Part shown: in pieces, positions 50,501 to 59,935 of the stretch | Position numbering within the stretch: the first letter of the stretch is position 1 | Layout: the number at the start of each line of letters is the position of its first letter | Source: Pelecanus crispus | Taxonomy: Eukaryota > Chordata > Aves > Pelecaniformes > Pelecanidae | NCBI RefSeq assembly: GCF_030463565.1 | Contig: NC_134643.1 | Coordinates: 77,063,721 to 77,127,720 of the forward strand | Length of the DNA stretch: 64,000 nucleotides | Direction of reading: 5' to 3' | The notes under the pieces: model-generated | The model's database searches: none | Seen by the model: only the letters and a program-made list of their open reading frames with translations | What the model was told of the DNA's origin: nothing | Made by a program: the position numbers and the translations under genes

Positions 50501-50837
50501 AATGCTATATCGTCTTCTTTAAGTTATGTCTTTACAAACCTGATATTCTTTTTCCTGAGATAAAGGACTAATTAGTTGGAGAGGTGGTGGCACAGACCTT
50601 TCTTTGTCTACTCTAAAACAAAGAAATCTGGCATCTGCATATTCAACTATAGTTTTAAAAGAGATGTACAGCAAAACAGGAAATAAGATAAACAGTGATT
50701 GATTTTTTCAGTTAACTTGCCCACCTATTTCCTCCTCCAGGCACATCTCTGGGTGACTTGATTTCACTTTCCAGGAAGACGTAATTCTCCTGAACATCCT
50801 TCAGTGCTTCCTTCTTGGCAAGCAGATCTTGCACCTC
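30423..50837 (-). CDS. LMNTD1: LMNTD1 (lamin tail domain-containing protein 1), partial, seven exons
   Basis: The minus-strand coding chain is 50837-50725, 46674-46469, 42368-42170, 38627-38370, 34692-34506, 32066-31947 and 30640-30423. Exon lengths 113, 206, 199, 258, 187, 120 and 218 give 433 codons plus 2 nt, and every junction keeps the frame (phases 2,1,2,2,0,0). Residues 1-37 are the end of a coiled coil. Residues 38-259 form a Ser/Thr-rich linker. Residues 260-371 form a lamin tail domain, the Ig-like fold shared with nuclear lamins, and 372-433 are a Lys/Glu-rich tail. Diagnostic stretches are IGNLKIAEV, STVTVWAAD, PPSDFLWKD and AVAWYTPLYW. The family is known mainly from its resemblance to lamin tails; its molecular role is poorly defined and none can be read here. 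Upstream coil exons and the start codon were not found, so the 5' end is open; the 3' end is uncertain (see the last exon). The symbol rests on the domain match and recalled similarity; LMNTD2 is the main alternative. Confidence 0.87.
30935..31270 (+). mobile_element. Ancient CR1/L3-like LINE 3' end
   Basis: Degenerate but recognisable CR1-clade C-terminal ORF and 3' region: AGGACATGACAATTCTGCAAC, TCTCCATGTCCACAGTGGAT, GGACAAGAAGGAAAGGACTG, then ATTGCCTGGGGACATGACGG and the CTGGCAGAGG and TCAAGTTCCCTTTCAGCCTC end block. Divergence is far higher than in the 20-kb CR1 copies. The element lies on the plus strand within the LMNTD1 intron next to the last well-supported exon. Confidence 0.6.
31947..32066 (-). 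CDS. LMNTD1: LMNTD1 exon: central lamin tail domain
   Basis: This 120-bp exon is exactly 40 codons and phase 0 at both ends, with acceptor gatctttgcag and donor gtgagt. The product VWAADATVLHKPPSDFLWKD continues to a TILCEPGGQ end. The motif V-W-x-A-x-A/D-x-x-x-H-x-P-P-x-D-x-x-W is the strand carrying the conserved Trp in lamin tails. LMNTD1 keeps the PPSDFLWK form, whereas lamins have a PPxxLVWK form here. Skipping this exon would keep the frame but remove the core of the fold. Confidence 0.93.
33860..33990 (-). repeat. MIR-like SINE relic
   Basis: CTTTCACAGAACAGGAAACTAAGGCACAGAGTGTCATCATTTTGCC, then CAAAGCCAGGAACAGAGCCCC, matches the reverse-complemented MIR/core-SINE layout well. It lies in the LMNTD1 intron between the 34.6-kb and 32.0-kb exons. 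Confidence 0.5.
34506..34692 (-). CDS. LMNTD1: LMNTD1 exon: N-terminal half of lamin tail domain
   Basis: The exon is 187 bp. The acceptor ctttctttcag is followed by T, which completes an AGT codon, then 62 codons to a phase-0 end before the consensus donor gtgagt. It encodes the first beta strands of the lamin-tail Ig fold: IGNLKIAEVDPGGHFVKILN, then ESIGDYLLKQDV, VAVFQFPPETRM and STVT. The pattern G-x-x-K/R-I-x-E, F-V-x-L/I-x-N, G-x-x-L and F-x-F-P is the classic lamin-tail signature also present in lamin A/C and B. This is the strongest single piece of evidence for the gene. Confidence 0.93.
34693..38369 (-). other. LMNTD1 intron without recognised elements
   Basis: This 3.7-kb intron separates linker and lamin-tail exons. 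Open frames near 35.8-36.1 kb overlap in three frames in a moderately GC-rich patch and look like chance. No repeat was identified. Confidence 0.6.
38370..38627 (-). CDS. LMNTD1: LMNTD1 exon: linker, last part
   Basis: The exon is 258 bp, with acceptor tacctctaccag and donor GAAAG/gtaaac. It supplies one base to a split Ser codon, then 85 codons, then AG. It begins with a polar SERSSSNG stretch, followed by an aromatic segment (TYFIEKFGF, STSEYWHIAE), then SMHTNLSSMH. The aromatic part may pack against the lamin-tail fold encoded next. A second acceptor-like site (gttttctag) lies 22 bp further upstream, but only the chosen one keeps the frame. Confidence 0.78.
39222..39273. repeat. 33-bp tandem duplication
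   Basis: TAGCTGAAAATCCTGATG occurs at 39222 and again at 39255, with a related AGCAAATCCTGATT unit between. It is a local slippage product in an intron. Confidence 0.8.
40190..40760 (+). mobile_element. Degraded LINE (CR1/L3-like) reverse-transcriptase relic
   Basis: Fragments of a LINE RT coding region occur in the expected order: a KAFDKVPLKIL-like segment (about 40265-40300), a stretch reading like the active-site region followed by TTAAGTTGAGAGGAGAGGGT (about 40490), and a segment resembling the thumb region (GGGCAGGAAATGTGAGATGC, GAAATAGCATTCACTGG, GAACAATAATGCTGAAAGAC, up to 40680). The frame is repeatedly interrupted. Family assignment is tentative. Confidence 0.45.
42170..42368 (-). 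CDS. LMNTD1: LMNTD1 exon: linker, middle part
   Basis: The exon is 199 bp. The acceptor is gctcatcag and the donor is CCAG/gtacag. It starts with two bases that complete an Ala codon (G+CT), holds 65 codons and leaves AG for the next exon. The second half is richer in aromatic and charged residues (LGYMENYGRTRTAYEDYQKS), which may be a short ordered or interaction segment. The open frame and phase match on both sides support it; no domain is recognised. Confidence 0.75.
42828..42853. repeat. GC-rich hairpin
   Basis: CTCCCCGCC (42828-42836) and GGCGGGGAG (42845-42853) form a perfect 9-bp stem with an 8-base loop. It is the most GC-rich point of the intron, and its CCCCGCCCC-type core also resembles Sp/KLF sites. 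Confidence 0.7.
44566..44598. repeat. (CG)n(CA)13 microsatellite
   Basis: A short CG alternation runs directly into thirteen CA units (44573-44598) in an LMNTD1 intron. It is a potential Z-DNA former and a likely length polymorphism. Confidence 0.95.
45521..45633 (+). CDS. Exon-like segment inside an LMNTD1 intron, opposite strand
   Basis: The acceptor catccccttttttgcag precedes 113 bp that end at a near-consensus donor (GAG/gtatgt). One frame is open throughout: one base, then 37 codons beginning with ATG, then one base. It encodes MLCKPPNMIGIVALVYVEVT followed by a charged EEHLKIYGDKYALLHC segment. No family is recognised. It lies in the intron between the 46.5-kb and 42.3-kb LMNTD1 exons but on the plus strand. 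It may be an exon of an antisense transcript or a decoy with good splice sites. Confidence 0.3.
46469..46674 (-). CDS. LMNTD1: LMNTD1 exon: Ser/Thr-rich linker, first part
   Basis: The exon is 206 bp, with acceptor ttttttcatacag and donor ATAG/gtaagc. One base completes the Ser codon split with the coil exon, 68 codons follow, and one base is left for the next exon. The product is dominated by Ser, Thr, Leu and Met with no predicted secondary structure and no cysteine cluster. It looks like a disordered linker. No family motif is visible, so the call depends on splice phase and position between the coil and lamin-tail exons. Confidence 0.72.
46675..50724 (-). other. LMNTD1 intron
   Basis: This 4.05-kb intron separates the coil exon from the linker exons. 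Apart from the low-complexity tract near 49.1 kb I see no repeat or exon candidate. Overlapping frames at 49.9-50.2 kb on both strands carry no motif. Confidence 0.6.
49040..49140. repeat. AT-rich low-complexity tract
   Basis: Irregular repeats of TTATATT, TTATGTTA and TATTTTAT occur within the intron between the two most 5' sure LMNTD1 exons. It is simple sequence without any open frame. Confidence 0.7.
50725..50837 (-). CDS. LMNTD1: LMNTD1 exon: end of coiled coil
   Basis: This 113-bp exon starts in phase 0 after a pyrimidine-rich acceptor (ttttcttag) and ends in phase 2 at AAATAG before gtgggc, a weaker donor. It encodes 37 residues. The first 26 or so (EVQDLLAKKEALKDVQENYV and on to LESEI) show heptad-like spacing of Leu/Val/Ala with many charged residues, as expected for a coiled coil. 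It then breaks into a Pro/Gly-rich turn. A phase-0 donor must lie upstream in an exon I could not identify with confidence. Confidence 0.75.
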
Positions 50838-53800
50838 CTAAGAAAACAATCACATGAAATCAGAGGGAAAACAGTTTTGAAGTGTGTGATCGTCACACCA
50901 GCTAGCCTAACATGGACTTCAGATCTGAAAAACAAAAACTTCATTCGTATTTTGATCATTGTGCCAAAGGAACTCCAAATGTTTTATAAGTTTGGCTACC
51001 TATAATATTGATTTTATGAGCCGAACAGGATGGTGTCCCTGTGAATTGCAATCTTTCAAAAGTGGTCCTATACTCATTAAATCTTAAAGTTCAGCCATTT
51101 GCCATTAGTTTCTCAGGTAAACACGTGTCCGTATTTGTCATTTAAGTAATGGCAAGATTATTTATAATCAACAGTCACTGTAGTTAAACACAGTGCAAAG
51201 AAGATAAATAGAGCTAACGTTTTGGGTCTGACTTGATTGTACCAGGCTAGAAGTTCTCTCGTACCTACATACACACAGAAAGGAAGCTCCTAAAATAACC
51301 ATAGAGTGGTGTGCACTTTAAAGACAAAACAGAAAAACAGCAACTCCGTATCCTACCAACACAAACTGACCTCTCAACTCTCAGCCAGGAAAAAGCTGGA
51401 AGAAGTGACATCTCCGCACACATAACAGTTATGGCACTCTGCCTGAAGATGCTCCCCACAGGACAGTGGGGGTCCGGTACGCCATCTCAAACGCACACAC
51501 AAACATGCATTGTGTGTTGCACTGAACAACCGGACAAAACGTGTTATAGAAATGTATAGACCTCTCGCAATGACTTATGCACTGGCCACTTCTGAAGAAG
51601 GTTAATACAAGTGCTCTTAGTGGGTAGCAATGCAAATCCAGGCATCCACAATTGCACTGGGAAAAGAAGTTGTTCAGGCTCCTGGGAAGTTACTGCTCTG
51701 TGTTACTGAGCAGGGAGAGCAGCACAAGGCAGTCTCTGCGCAGCACGCAACACACGGCAAGTTGGGAAGCTGTCCACCTCTCCCCAGGCAGGGCCAATAA
51801 ATCTCTGGGTCACCTGGGACAGTGGGCAATAGGTGTGAATCTGAAAATACACCACAGAGCTTTGCCATGGACAAGACTCCAGAAGCCACAACAACCATTA
51901 CCCCAGAGTATCATTTGACATGCAGGAATAATTTGCTCACTGAGTGTTTTGACCTTCTTTAGTCCCTGTACAGAAGGCAATATTCTCATAATCTGCAAGC
52001 GAACTGAGCTGCTACTTAGCTTGAGTGGGACACGTCAGTGCCCCATTGCTGAGCATCACACTTCCAGAATCATCATTTTTCTTTTACCATGAGAAAAACT
52101 TCCAGAAGTTTATCACAGTGGCATGTTAGATGATTTGTGCAATCAGTAACGTAAACTATGGTTTCAAAGATTAAGAGACTCCATATTAATTACATACACA
52201 GAGTACACGGAGTTTGAAACATTTCTGGAAAACAAATCTTAAATCAGACTTGTTTGTATAGCCCCTGGAGATCTTGTCCTTCTCCAGAATAAATGAGTAG
52301 GTCTACTGACATCTATGTGGTATAATCACTGCCAAATCAGTACATGTGAGAAGTGAACTTGTGCCTGCTACACTACACTAAATTTGGGAGCACAAGCTTT
52401 GCAATATAAATATTTTGAAAAAAGAACAACCATCTCAATGCTAAAATAGTATCACTTTGGTCAGGGTTGAGGAATTAATAAAGGGAATTTTGCAACATAA
52501 AATCCAATAGTGCCACAATATGCTAAAACAGAACTAGTCTGGTTAAAAGACATATCCCAAATGCTAAACAAATACTTCTTCACATATAAACAGGGACAAG
52601 AATTAAATGTAGGGAGTCACGATTTCACTTCGAGGAAAGATGATCTAGCTAGCTAATGTAAAGCAAGCGTTGCCTTTGCTCTGATTGGCACAATGCCATT
52701 TATGATCTCATTTAAAAAGAAAAAATCTAGACTATTGTTCATACGTTTCTGAGTCATGGAGATAAACCAAATGAAGTTAACCAGGGTAGCCTTTAGAAGA
52801 GCCAAACCTGAGCATGTCTCTGGCTTTTCCTTCCCCAGAGGTTTTCCTGATGCTCCTTCTGCAAAATAACGACAGTAATCTGCAAAGGCCCGGCTGAAAC
52901 ACTGCTGCCACTGCGCCAATCTCTGCTCCCGGTGGGAGGAGTGGTTCAGGGCCAGAGCTGGCTCGCTGCTCACGTTCAGACAAGCAAGCCCTGTTGACAG
53001 CCGTCTCTGCTGCAGGGACCTGGAGGAGTTTCCAGCCTGCCTGCTCTGCTGCCTGCCAGACTTCTCCTTGCACGTGCTTATTCATTTGCTTGACCAGCGA
53101 GACACATTTCCATTTGGGTTTAAAAGTGCTGTACGGAGGAAGCGAACGAATTTGTTTAGAAGAGCGTGCCCTTCTCCATCTATGCGGCCACTGAACATTT
53201 TGTGGGAGCAATGGCAGAACTGGAAACATGGGTGCCCACCAGCTCCTGCCACCAAGCCTTGAGTGATCAGAGGAAACTCTATTTTGGGGAAACTGCTGTC
53301 CCTGTCACCTGGCTGCAGCCAGGTGCTCAGTAGTGCGAGTACTACAAAAAATCAATCAGTGTTTATCTTATGTCCTGTTTTGCTGTACATCTCTTTTAAA
53401 ACTATACTTGAATATGCAGAGTAGAGTAGCGGTGCTCAGCTCAGTGACTTCAGTTCAGCCCATGCCTCCGCTGCTGCTTAGCTGAAGGGTGGGCAAAGCC
53501 ACAGCCCCCCTGAGCCGCACCACTCATACATGACAGCCAGAAAGCTGGTGAAGACACCAAGTCCACCACTCCTACACAGAGGGGAAAGTGACCTTTGGCT
53601 GCCGCACCACCCAGTGCCACCAGCCTCCAAGGACTGTCCCCAGGATATGGGGCAGGTGCTGTTGATGGCAGGGATGGGGAGTGAAGAAATCCTTAAGCCC
53701 ACCTATCTTTCCCTTCCTCCTCCAGACCTGGACTGGGGACTCCATAGCAATATTCATGGGTCTGCACAGTTTCCCCATTCATAAAAGGCACCCTCAAAAT

Positions 53801-56800
53801 CAAACTCAAAGGTTTTGATTTCTTCATTCTACACTGCAAACTAACAAAGGGGATGATAATAATTAACCCTGCCTCCTAAATGTTAATTACAAAGGCTTTT
53901 GTTTGATATTAAAAAGTTCATTTCTAGTGAACCTTAATTAACCTGAAAGCTTAGTCTTATTTTACTTTAAGACCTCTTACTAGACAATAGAAAAAAATTT
54001 GATATTTGGATTTGAAACACAAATGTAATCTAAGGACAGATGAGTTGCAAGGTAAAGGAGTCATCTGATGCAAAAATATTTTACTTGAATACGCAGTTAT
54101 CTCACTTTTATTTAGTATATTTGAGTTATTATTATTTACTAATTTTGCTAATACTTTATTACATACAGGACAGCTCTTGGGAGCATCATACATGATGAGA
54201 CTATCATATATATATTTAAATCCCATGTATATGCCTTCACCTAGGGGACAGCTCAGGTTAATCGAATGCTGATTGAGTGTTCAGTTTGGCTGAATGCTCC
54301 AGACGGGTCTACATTCATCATTTTCAGGGTAAAAATTCATCTTGGTCTCACTAGTTGTCTCCTAATCAACTGACTGCTCAATTCACTTGATTGCTCCCTC
54401 TGACCATACTATGGCTGGCTGCTTCCTTTGCCCCCCAATCACACTAATTGACCTCTTAGTCAAAAATATTCCATGTTTCAGTGCTCTGCTCACAGCTAAT
54501 TGCACCCTAACAGATAATTTTGGCTGAGCATTCAATGTGTACTTCCAATATAGGCACAGTATCTTAGGAGGCATTTTGATTAGAGTGTTAGTGGAAATAA
54601 TCTGTATGAAAGCACTGTGTGTGGTCACACAATCACACACTAGCTAGCTAGACAGGCACGACAATTTACTTAGGGGTCTATCCAAGAGTTTGGGCAGGGG
54701 GTGCAATTTGGTCCATATAGATAATCACAGTAGCTCAAATAGCACCTTATCAACCCAGTTCTGTGCTGTCCTGTGCCAAACTAGCATCCATCCATGGAAA
54801 ATTGTTGACCTCTTGAGCCACCTCTCCCAGTTACCAAAATTAGGTTCTGTTAGAAAAACTCCACCACGTTCCCTGTGGCTGGTGGAGAGATGTTAAATCC
54901 AACCCCTTGTCTGACCACTGCTGCATGACATTCACACAGGGACACGCACTCTTCAGAGCTGCCGTCCAAAATGAGAGTTATTAGGAGCCAATAAGATCTG
55001 GATTAGGCTAAAATTTAAAAATCGGAGTATCAAGTAGTCACTCAGCTGCCATTAAATATTAAAATAATACCGTGTGTACAATTTGCACAAACAGCAGGAA
55101 GCAATTTGAATAGTGCTCGGAAACTCATCTTTGTCAAGGAAAGTATGTGTTGTCAGAAGACAGGAATTAATTTGGAAAAGTGCATTCTAGTCAACACTTT
55201 GTTTCCATTATATGCTGCTAGAGTAAATTAAGCAACATATAAAGTTTAGCCAAGATTGTTACAGGCTTGCTTGCTACCAAGAAATTAGTTTCTTAAGACT
55301 AGCCATCTCTGAAAAATCAAGGAAATTCAGCATGTAAAAATAGCAAGCAGTTTGCTTACTTAAAAAAGGTAATGTCCACTATATTTAGAGATTTATCTAG
55401 GGTTTTGTTACAGATCTATTTTTAAAGGCATACAGTTTTGCGTATATGATCTTATCTCCAGAACTGTGAAGCACATCAGACTGTGCTTAGGAAGCATGAA
55501 AACTCAAAATCTGAAAAGCATTCTTTCTGCAGAGCTTTCCCAAGAGATTGCCTTGTAGTATTCTGCACCTAGTGTAAGCCCAGAGACTCCACCTGCATAC
55601 TCAAAAGATGGAGCTAGCTGAACCCCTCCCTGCAACGCAATGCATTCCCTGGGGCAGGCAGCCATGCAGCCAGCCCTGTGCAAGAAGAGCCAACACCTCT
55701 CTGCAAATCCAGGGAAACACAACAGAGGGCTGAAAAGGATCTGTGCTGTGCATGCTTCTGCAAATGCAAAGGTTTGGGCCCTTGGGTTTGCTAGATAAGA
55801 TTGATATGAACTTCAACTTGTGTGCGGGGTCCCTTCATCAGCTATAAACAGGGCTCTGTACTCCCTGATAAATGGGACTTCAAATCCTCAGCAAGGATCC
55901 TTTGTTTCTATAGCTCTTTCATGAAATGCAATGGTAATACTGCAGGGGCTTGAATTACATTTAAAAAATGATGCTTTTGTTGATTCTTCTGTTAGGGCAG
56001 AGGCAGAGCTCGGTGGGGCTGCCAGTTTGAAGAGAGATGCGACAGCAATACTGTACCAGTGTGTACCATTCTGTGCATGTCCTTTTGGGAAACATTTGCA
56101 AGGAAAAGCAGCATCTGATACCTTCATTCTGATTCAGCTATTAAACTGTACAGCAATCAGCTTTCAGTGACATTCCCTAACATCCAGCAATCAAGTTTAG
56201 ATACAAAACTGAGATTTGGTTCAGACTGATTTCTAACAAAGAATACTATTTTGGTTTAGAATATTTCTTCTTTTCTTAGTTTTCATATAATCATTAAATT
56301 AATATCAGTAATAATAATAATAACAGTAACATTCTGATACTATGTCTTCACAGAGTTTGAAGGGACAGCAGAGGGCATATGTGGCCTTACTACCAATACG
56401 TATTTGATAGAGCAAGTTTTCAGAAGTATAAACTTTCGATCTTCTTCTGTGATATTAGCATTGGGAGAAAAGAGCTATTCTTGCCTGTTCAATTATACCT
56501 TGGCAACAACGGTGGGACAGCCTTTAAAGATGCTATTAGAAACTGAATGGACAAACCAGCTTTATAAAACCATGTGTCAACAGATCAAAAGCAATATATT
56601 AATTTGAAGCCTCATCATTATAATTTAAAACTCAGCTAACAACCCTCAGTGACACCTTGTCTCATCTAACATGAGGTCTTGTGCTCAGCCAGAGGCTTTG
56701 CCCCAGGAGATGGGGTCCTTGGCTGAAAGAGACAGATGAGAGCCCCGACACGCACTGGTGATCAGCCCTGTTGACGGCCGATGAAGCCTTAGGCTCTTGG

Positions 56801-57109
56801 AGCAGAGTTTGGGTCAAGAAACACATACATTTAAAGCTTCCCCCTGTTGCTGGTATCTTCAGAGACAGGCTGTAGCATCCCGACATTTCAGGCATGCCTC
56901 CTCCCATTTCCAGACTGCCGTCATTTAGACCTGTGAAATGCTTTAGGCTCAGATGCTTTGCTAAGCTGAAGACTTAAGCACAAAGGAAAAGGACATCAGC
57001 CAAGCTTGCACAAAGGAAAGGGACCAACCAAACTTGAGTGTGGAAAAGCATTCGGGACTGAAATAATAACTTTTTTTTTTTTTTTTTCTAACTCTGATGA
57101 ATTTTCTCA
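50838..57109. other. Upstream region of the sure LMNTD1 exons
   Basis: Missing 5' coil exons of LMNTD1 are expected here. The only candidates are the 64-bp segment at 51.9 kb and a GC-richer patch at 52.8-53.2 kb, where minus-strand frames of 106 and 150 codons overlap. The latter has only weak donors (CTCAG/gtttgg) and no coil pattern. The rest shows nothing I can name. Confidence 0.45.
51902..51965 (-). CDS. Possible upstream coiled-coil exon
   Basis: This 64-bp minus-strand segment lies between an acceptor (ccttctgtacag) and a donor (CTGGG/gtaatg). It encodes GLKKVKTLSEQIIPACQMIL, which looks coil-like in its first half. It starts in phase 0 and ends in phase 1, so it cannot join directly to the 50.8-kb exon (phase 0) without another exon between. 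It is a weak candidate for an LMNTD1 N-terminal exon. Confidence 0.2.
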
Positions 57110-57560
57110 TCAGGAAAGTGCTGTAGGAGTATCTTCAGCATCCAGAGTACAAGTGGAAGTAGTGGCAGCTTTGAGAGCGCGTTTATCACGCAGCCTCCAT
57201 ATTTATCCCATGTCTCTAGGTAGAAGTGCAGGTCCTGTTGAGCGCCATGTTGCTATGGCTACTCCTGTAGCACTACCTGAGCCCGCTGTACACAAAAGAC
57301 AGCCCGGGAGATGTCTATGCAAATCGCAGTCAGCGCAATTAATGCAAGGCAGACCTGTTCTGAGTCATGATCGAATGGCGACTGCAAACACTCTTTGGGA
57401 AGGTTATGATCTGGGACTTGCAGTCCCACAAGCACCTCTTGGGAGAAGAAAGCTGCAAGATTCAGTTCACTTTTCTTCCAGTTCAATTTCAGGCAGTACA
57501 AAGAGCCAGCTCTGGGTTGAATGCAGATACCATGCTGGGGGAGGCAAAAATTAATGTACC
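57110..57560. promoter_or_regulatory. CpG-richer island with X-box, YY1-like and octamer motifs
   Basis: In otherwise CpG-poor DNA this stretch has roughly ten CpGs in about 250 bp (for example GAGAGCGCGTTTATCACGC). It contains an RFX X-box GTAGCCATAGCAAC on the minus strand (57262-57249), an overlapping YY1-like GCCATGTT (57244-57251) and an octamer ATGCAAAT (57317-57324). X-boxes are typical of promoters of ciliary and testis genes. It lies about 6 kb upstream of the first sure LMNTD1 exon and on the right strand to be its promoter, but no transcription start can be fixed. Confidence 0.4.
57114..57219 (+). CDS. Exon-like segment in CpG-richer island
   Basis: A 17-T tract and ttttctcatcag form an acceptor. 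The 106 bp that follow, read from phase 1 (two bases, 34 codons, AG), are open and encode a Ser-rich product (CCRSIFSIQSTSGSSGSFES and onward) up to TCTAG/gtagaa. Without that donor the frame stops at the next codon. The phase matches the end of the 45.5-kb plus-strand segment. Another frame is open for 182 codons across the same island, so the coding status is doubtful. Confidence 0.22.
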
Positions 57561-59154
57561 AGGAGGATCATTAATAACGTGGGTTATAACACCTGGTTGC
57601 ATGTGCATTTTCTACTACCCACACTCCTTTTTTAACTTCTGTGGTTTAGAGTTGGCTTACTATCACCATGCACTGCCTGAGCTGTTTTGGTTTTAGTTGT
57701 CCATGGGCATTCAAAAATTAAAACAATAGCTTTATATTTGAAACCTATAAAGCTTGAGGTCAGACTGAAAACAAACACTCTTTTCAGGTTGTGAGAACAC
57801 TGTTTTCAATACTCAGGTTGTCAGGACAAATATGGTCACATGCACATATCTGAGTAAAAGCAAGAGTTAACCTTCAAGACATTTTGGTTTTCTGTTTTTA
57901 AGTAATCCAGAGCACAAAGGTAATACTTAAAACTCAGAGGGCAAAATAGGGGTTTTCATCACAACAGCAAAATGTACTATTTAAGTCCAAACTTTAAAGC
58001 CTCTTCCGTAGACCATTTCTGCCTCCCTCAAGCAGACAGCCTCCCTTCAGCACTAATTCTCACAAGCAAGGAGTAAAAATTGGCTGAGCATCTGGAGTGA
58101 TGCTTGCTTCATGATCCAAACCATCTTTTATGTACCATTTTGTTGCAGGGGTAGAACTTTACATTGCTCCATACTTATGAGTGTATTATGGCCTTGGAGA
58201 GGCAAGAATGACCTCAGGACCCATGGCTTGCAGACTGACTAAGAGCTAGGACTGAAAACATGACAGCTCATACTGTTAGAGTTTCCTGTTGCAACATCAG
58301 CACAAACTGCTTTGTGGTTAAGCACACAACTCAGGATGCACAGAACAATTATTTTTCAGAACAAAAAAACCCAAATTTAAAAAATATTGTTAAAAGGTAA
58401 TATGCAGATAAAGCCATTATGTAAAGCAGTCATTGAAATATATATACACAAATAAATAAATGGGAAAGCTATGGATTGTGCCATGAATCTGTGTTCCTGT
58501 TACTCAAGCCAGTCAAGAAATTACTAAAAGTGCTGAGAAAAATTTTGTTTGTTTGTTTGTTTTTTCTTTGAAAACCACTAAGTGAAAAAAAATATTATCC
58601 TGACCAAAACTGTTGACTGGAAATCCCAAACTAGCATTCACAAACATTCACAAAGACAACTTTCTCCTGAGATCAGTGGGAACTTCTCTGGTCTCCTGTA
58701 GATATAAACACATGACAACAACTCCTACTTTTCAGAACAGAACAAGATGGCTGACATTTTTGAAGTACATCCCTACCTCCCCCTTCCCTGCCCAATTGCC
58801 ACAACGTTTTCCTTGGATGTGTAATCATTTACATGGGCTCCCCTCTCCTAAAATGTATTCTTCTATCTGATGTTGCTGTTTATATTTTATTAGTTATTTC
58901 TCTGATGCAATGAAAAAAATCACATTATAGTGCTGTAGAAAGCTATTACAGTGTTAATGTCTTTATACTGTGTTTGGTTACACTGTGGCAAGCATATTTT
59001 AAAAGATGAGAAACTTCTAGTGCATTATTGCTCGGAAGATAACCATTATTATTATTTGTGTTACATCTATTCCTAGAAGCCCTGCTGAGATTGTACTAGC
59101 AGTTTTGAAATCCACAAGATGAGACTAGTGACAGACATTTTTCCCATCCTAACA

Positions 59155-59285
59155 CATGAAGCAAACAAAGGCAGAGAGACAACTTAGGCACAGAAACTAA
59201 TGTACCTTCCCCAAGGGTGGTACCTATAGGAGTAAAAACACGTCCCGACTCAGGTACAGTCCTCATTCAATAAAGGGTGAATCAT
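59155..59285 (-). repeat. MIR-like SINE relic
   Basis: TTAGGCACAGAAACTAATGTACCTTCCCCAAGGGTGGTACC follows the reverse-complemented MIR core (AGGCACAGAG, TAAGTGACTTGCCCAAGGTCAC). It is diverged. Confidence 0.4.
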
Positions 59286-59817
59286 CTCTGCTTCTGCTCT
59301 ATAGCTTGAATTACTTTTGATAACTTTACCGAGAAAACATTTATCAGTCCTTTCGGGTTAAATCAAATAGCATGCGGGGTACAGGTCTGTACCATTGGAA
59401 CATCATGCTTATTTAGTCATCAAAGGTTGCAAAAATTTTCAAAGAGGCATCAGTTCAGTCACTAGAGGGGAGATGAAGAGAAATATGTGTGCATGAAATA
59501 AATCTACACAGGAAAAGTCTTGTGGGTGTTTGCAAGTTTGCATGTTTCAGTGCTACCTGGTTCATTGCTCTTTCCTGGTGCAAGCCAAGTTCTCAGCATA
59601 ACCTGAAATGAGGTAGGCAAATTTGAATGTTCCCATGCCCACCAACAGGCTTGATGATGATTTGAATGAAGCCACTTTGTTAATATTCACAATGCAATAT
59701 TCACCAAAGCAAAAATCCGATTTCAGGAGTGATTTAGATTACACAGGAACCTAAACTCTCCTGGAGGTCAATGGATACAGGTTTCTGATTCGCAGCAACA
59801 TCCATTTCTGAGGGACT

Positions 59818-59935
59818 CTTATGTCCCTGTGTCTGCATATCCTCGCCTGTAAAACAACAGCAATGTCCTTGCACATTGCTGTAAAGCACCTAACAATCTA
59901 TGAAAGAATTATCTAAATGCAAGCTCAATGCGGAA
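59818..59935 (+). repeat. MIR-like SINE relic
   Basis: GTGTCTGCATATCCTCGCCTGTAAAACAACAGC followed by GCTGTAAAGCACCTAACAATCTATG resembles the forward MIR core and tail (CCTCATCTGTAAAATGGGG, TGTAAAGCGCTTAG). Orientation is opposite to the neighbouring relic at 59.2 kb. Confidence 0.4.

Noticed and set aside
52653..53229. Overlapping 106- and 150-codon minus-strand frames as LMNTD1 first exon
   Set aside because: Only weak donors (gtttgg) are present, the phase does not fit the next exon, and no coil pattern is visible.
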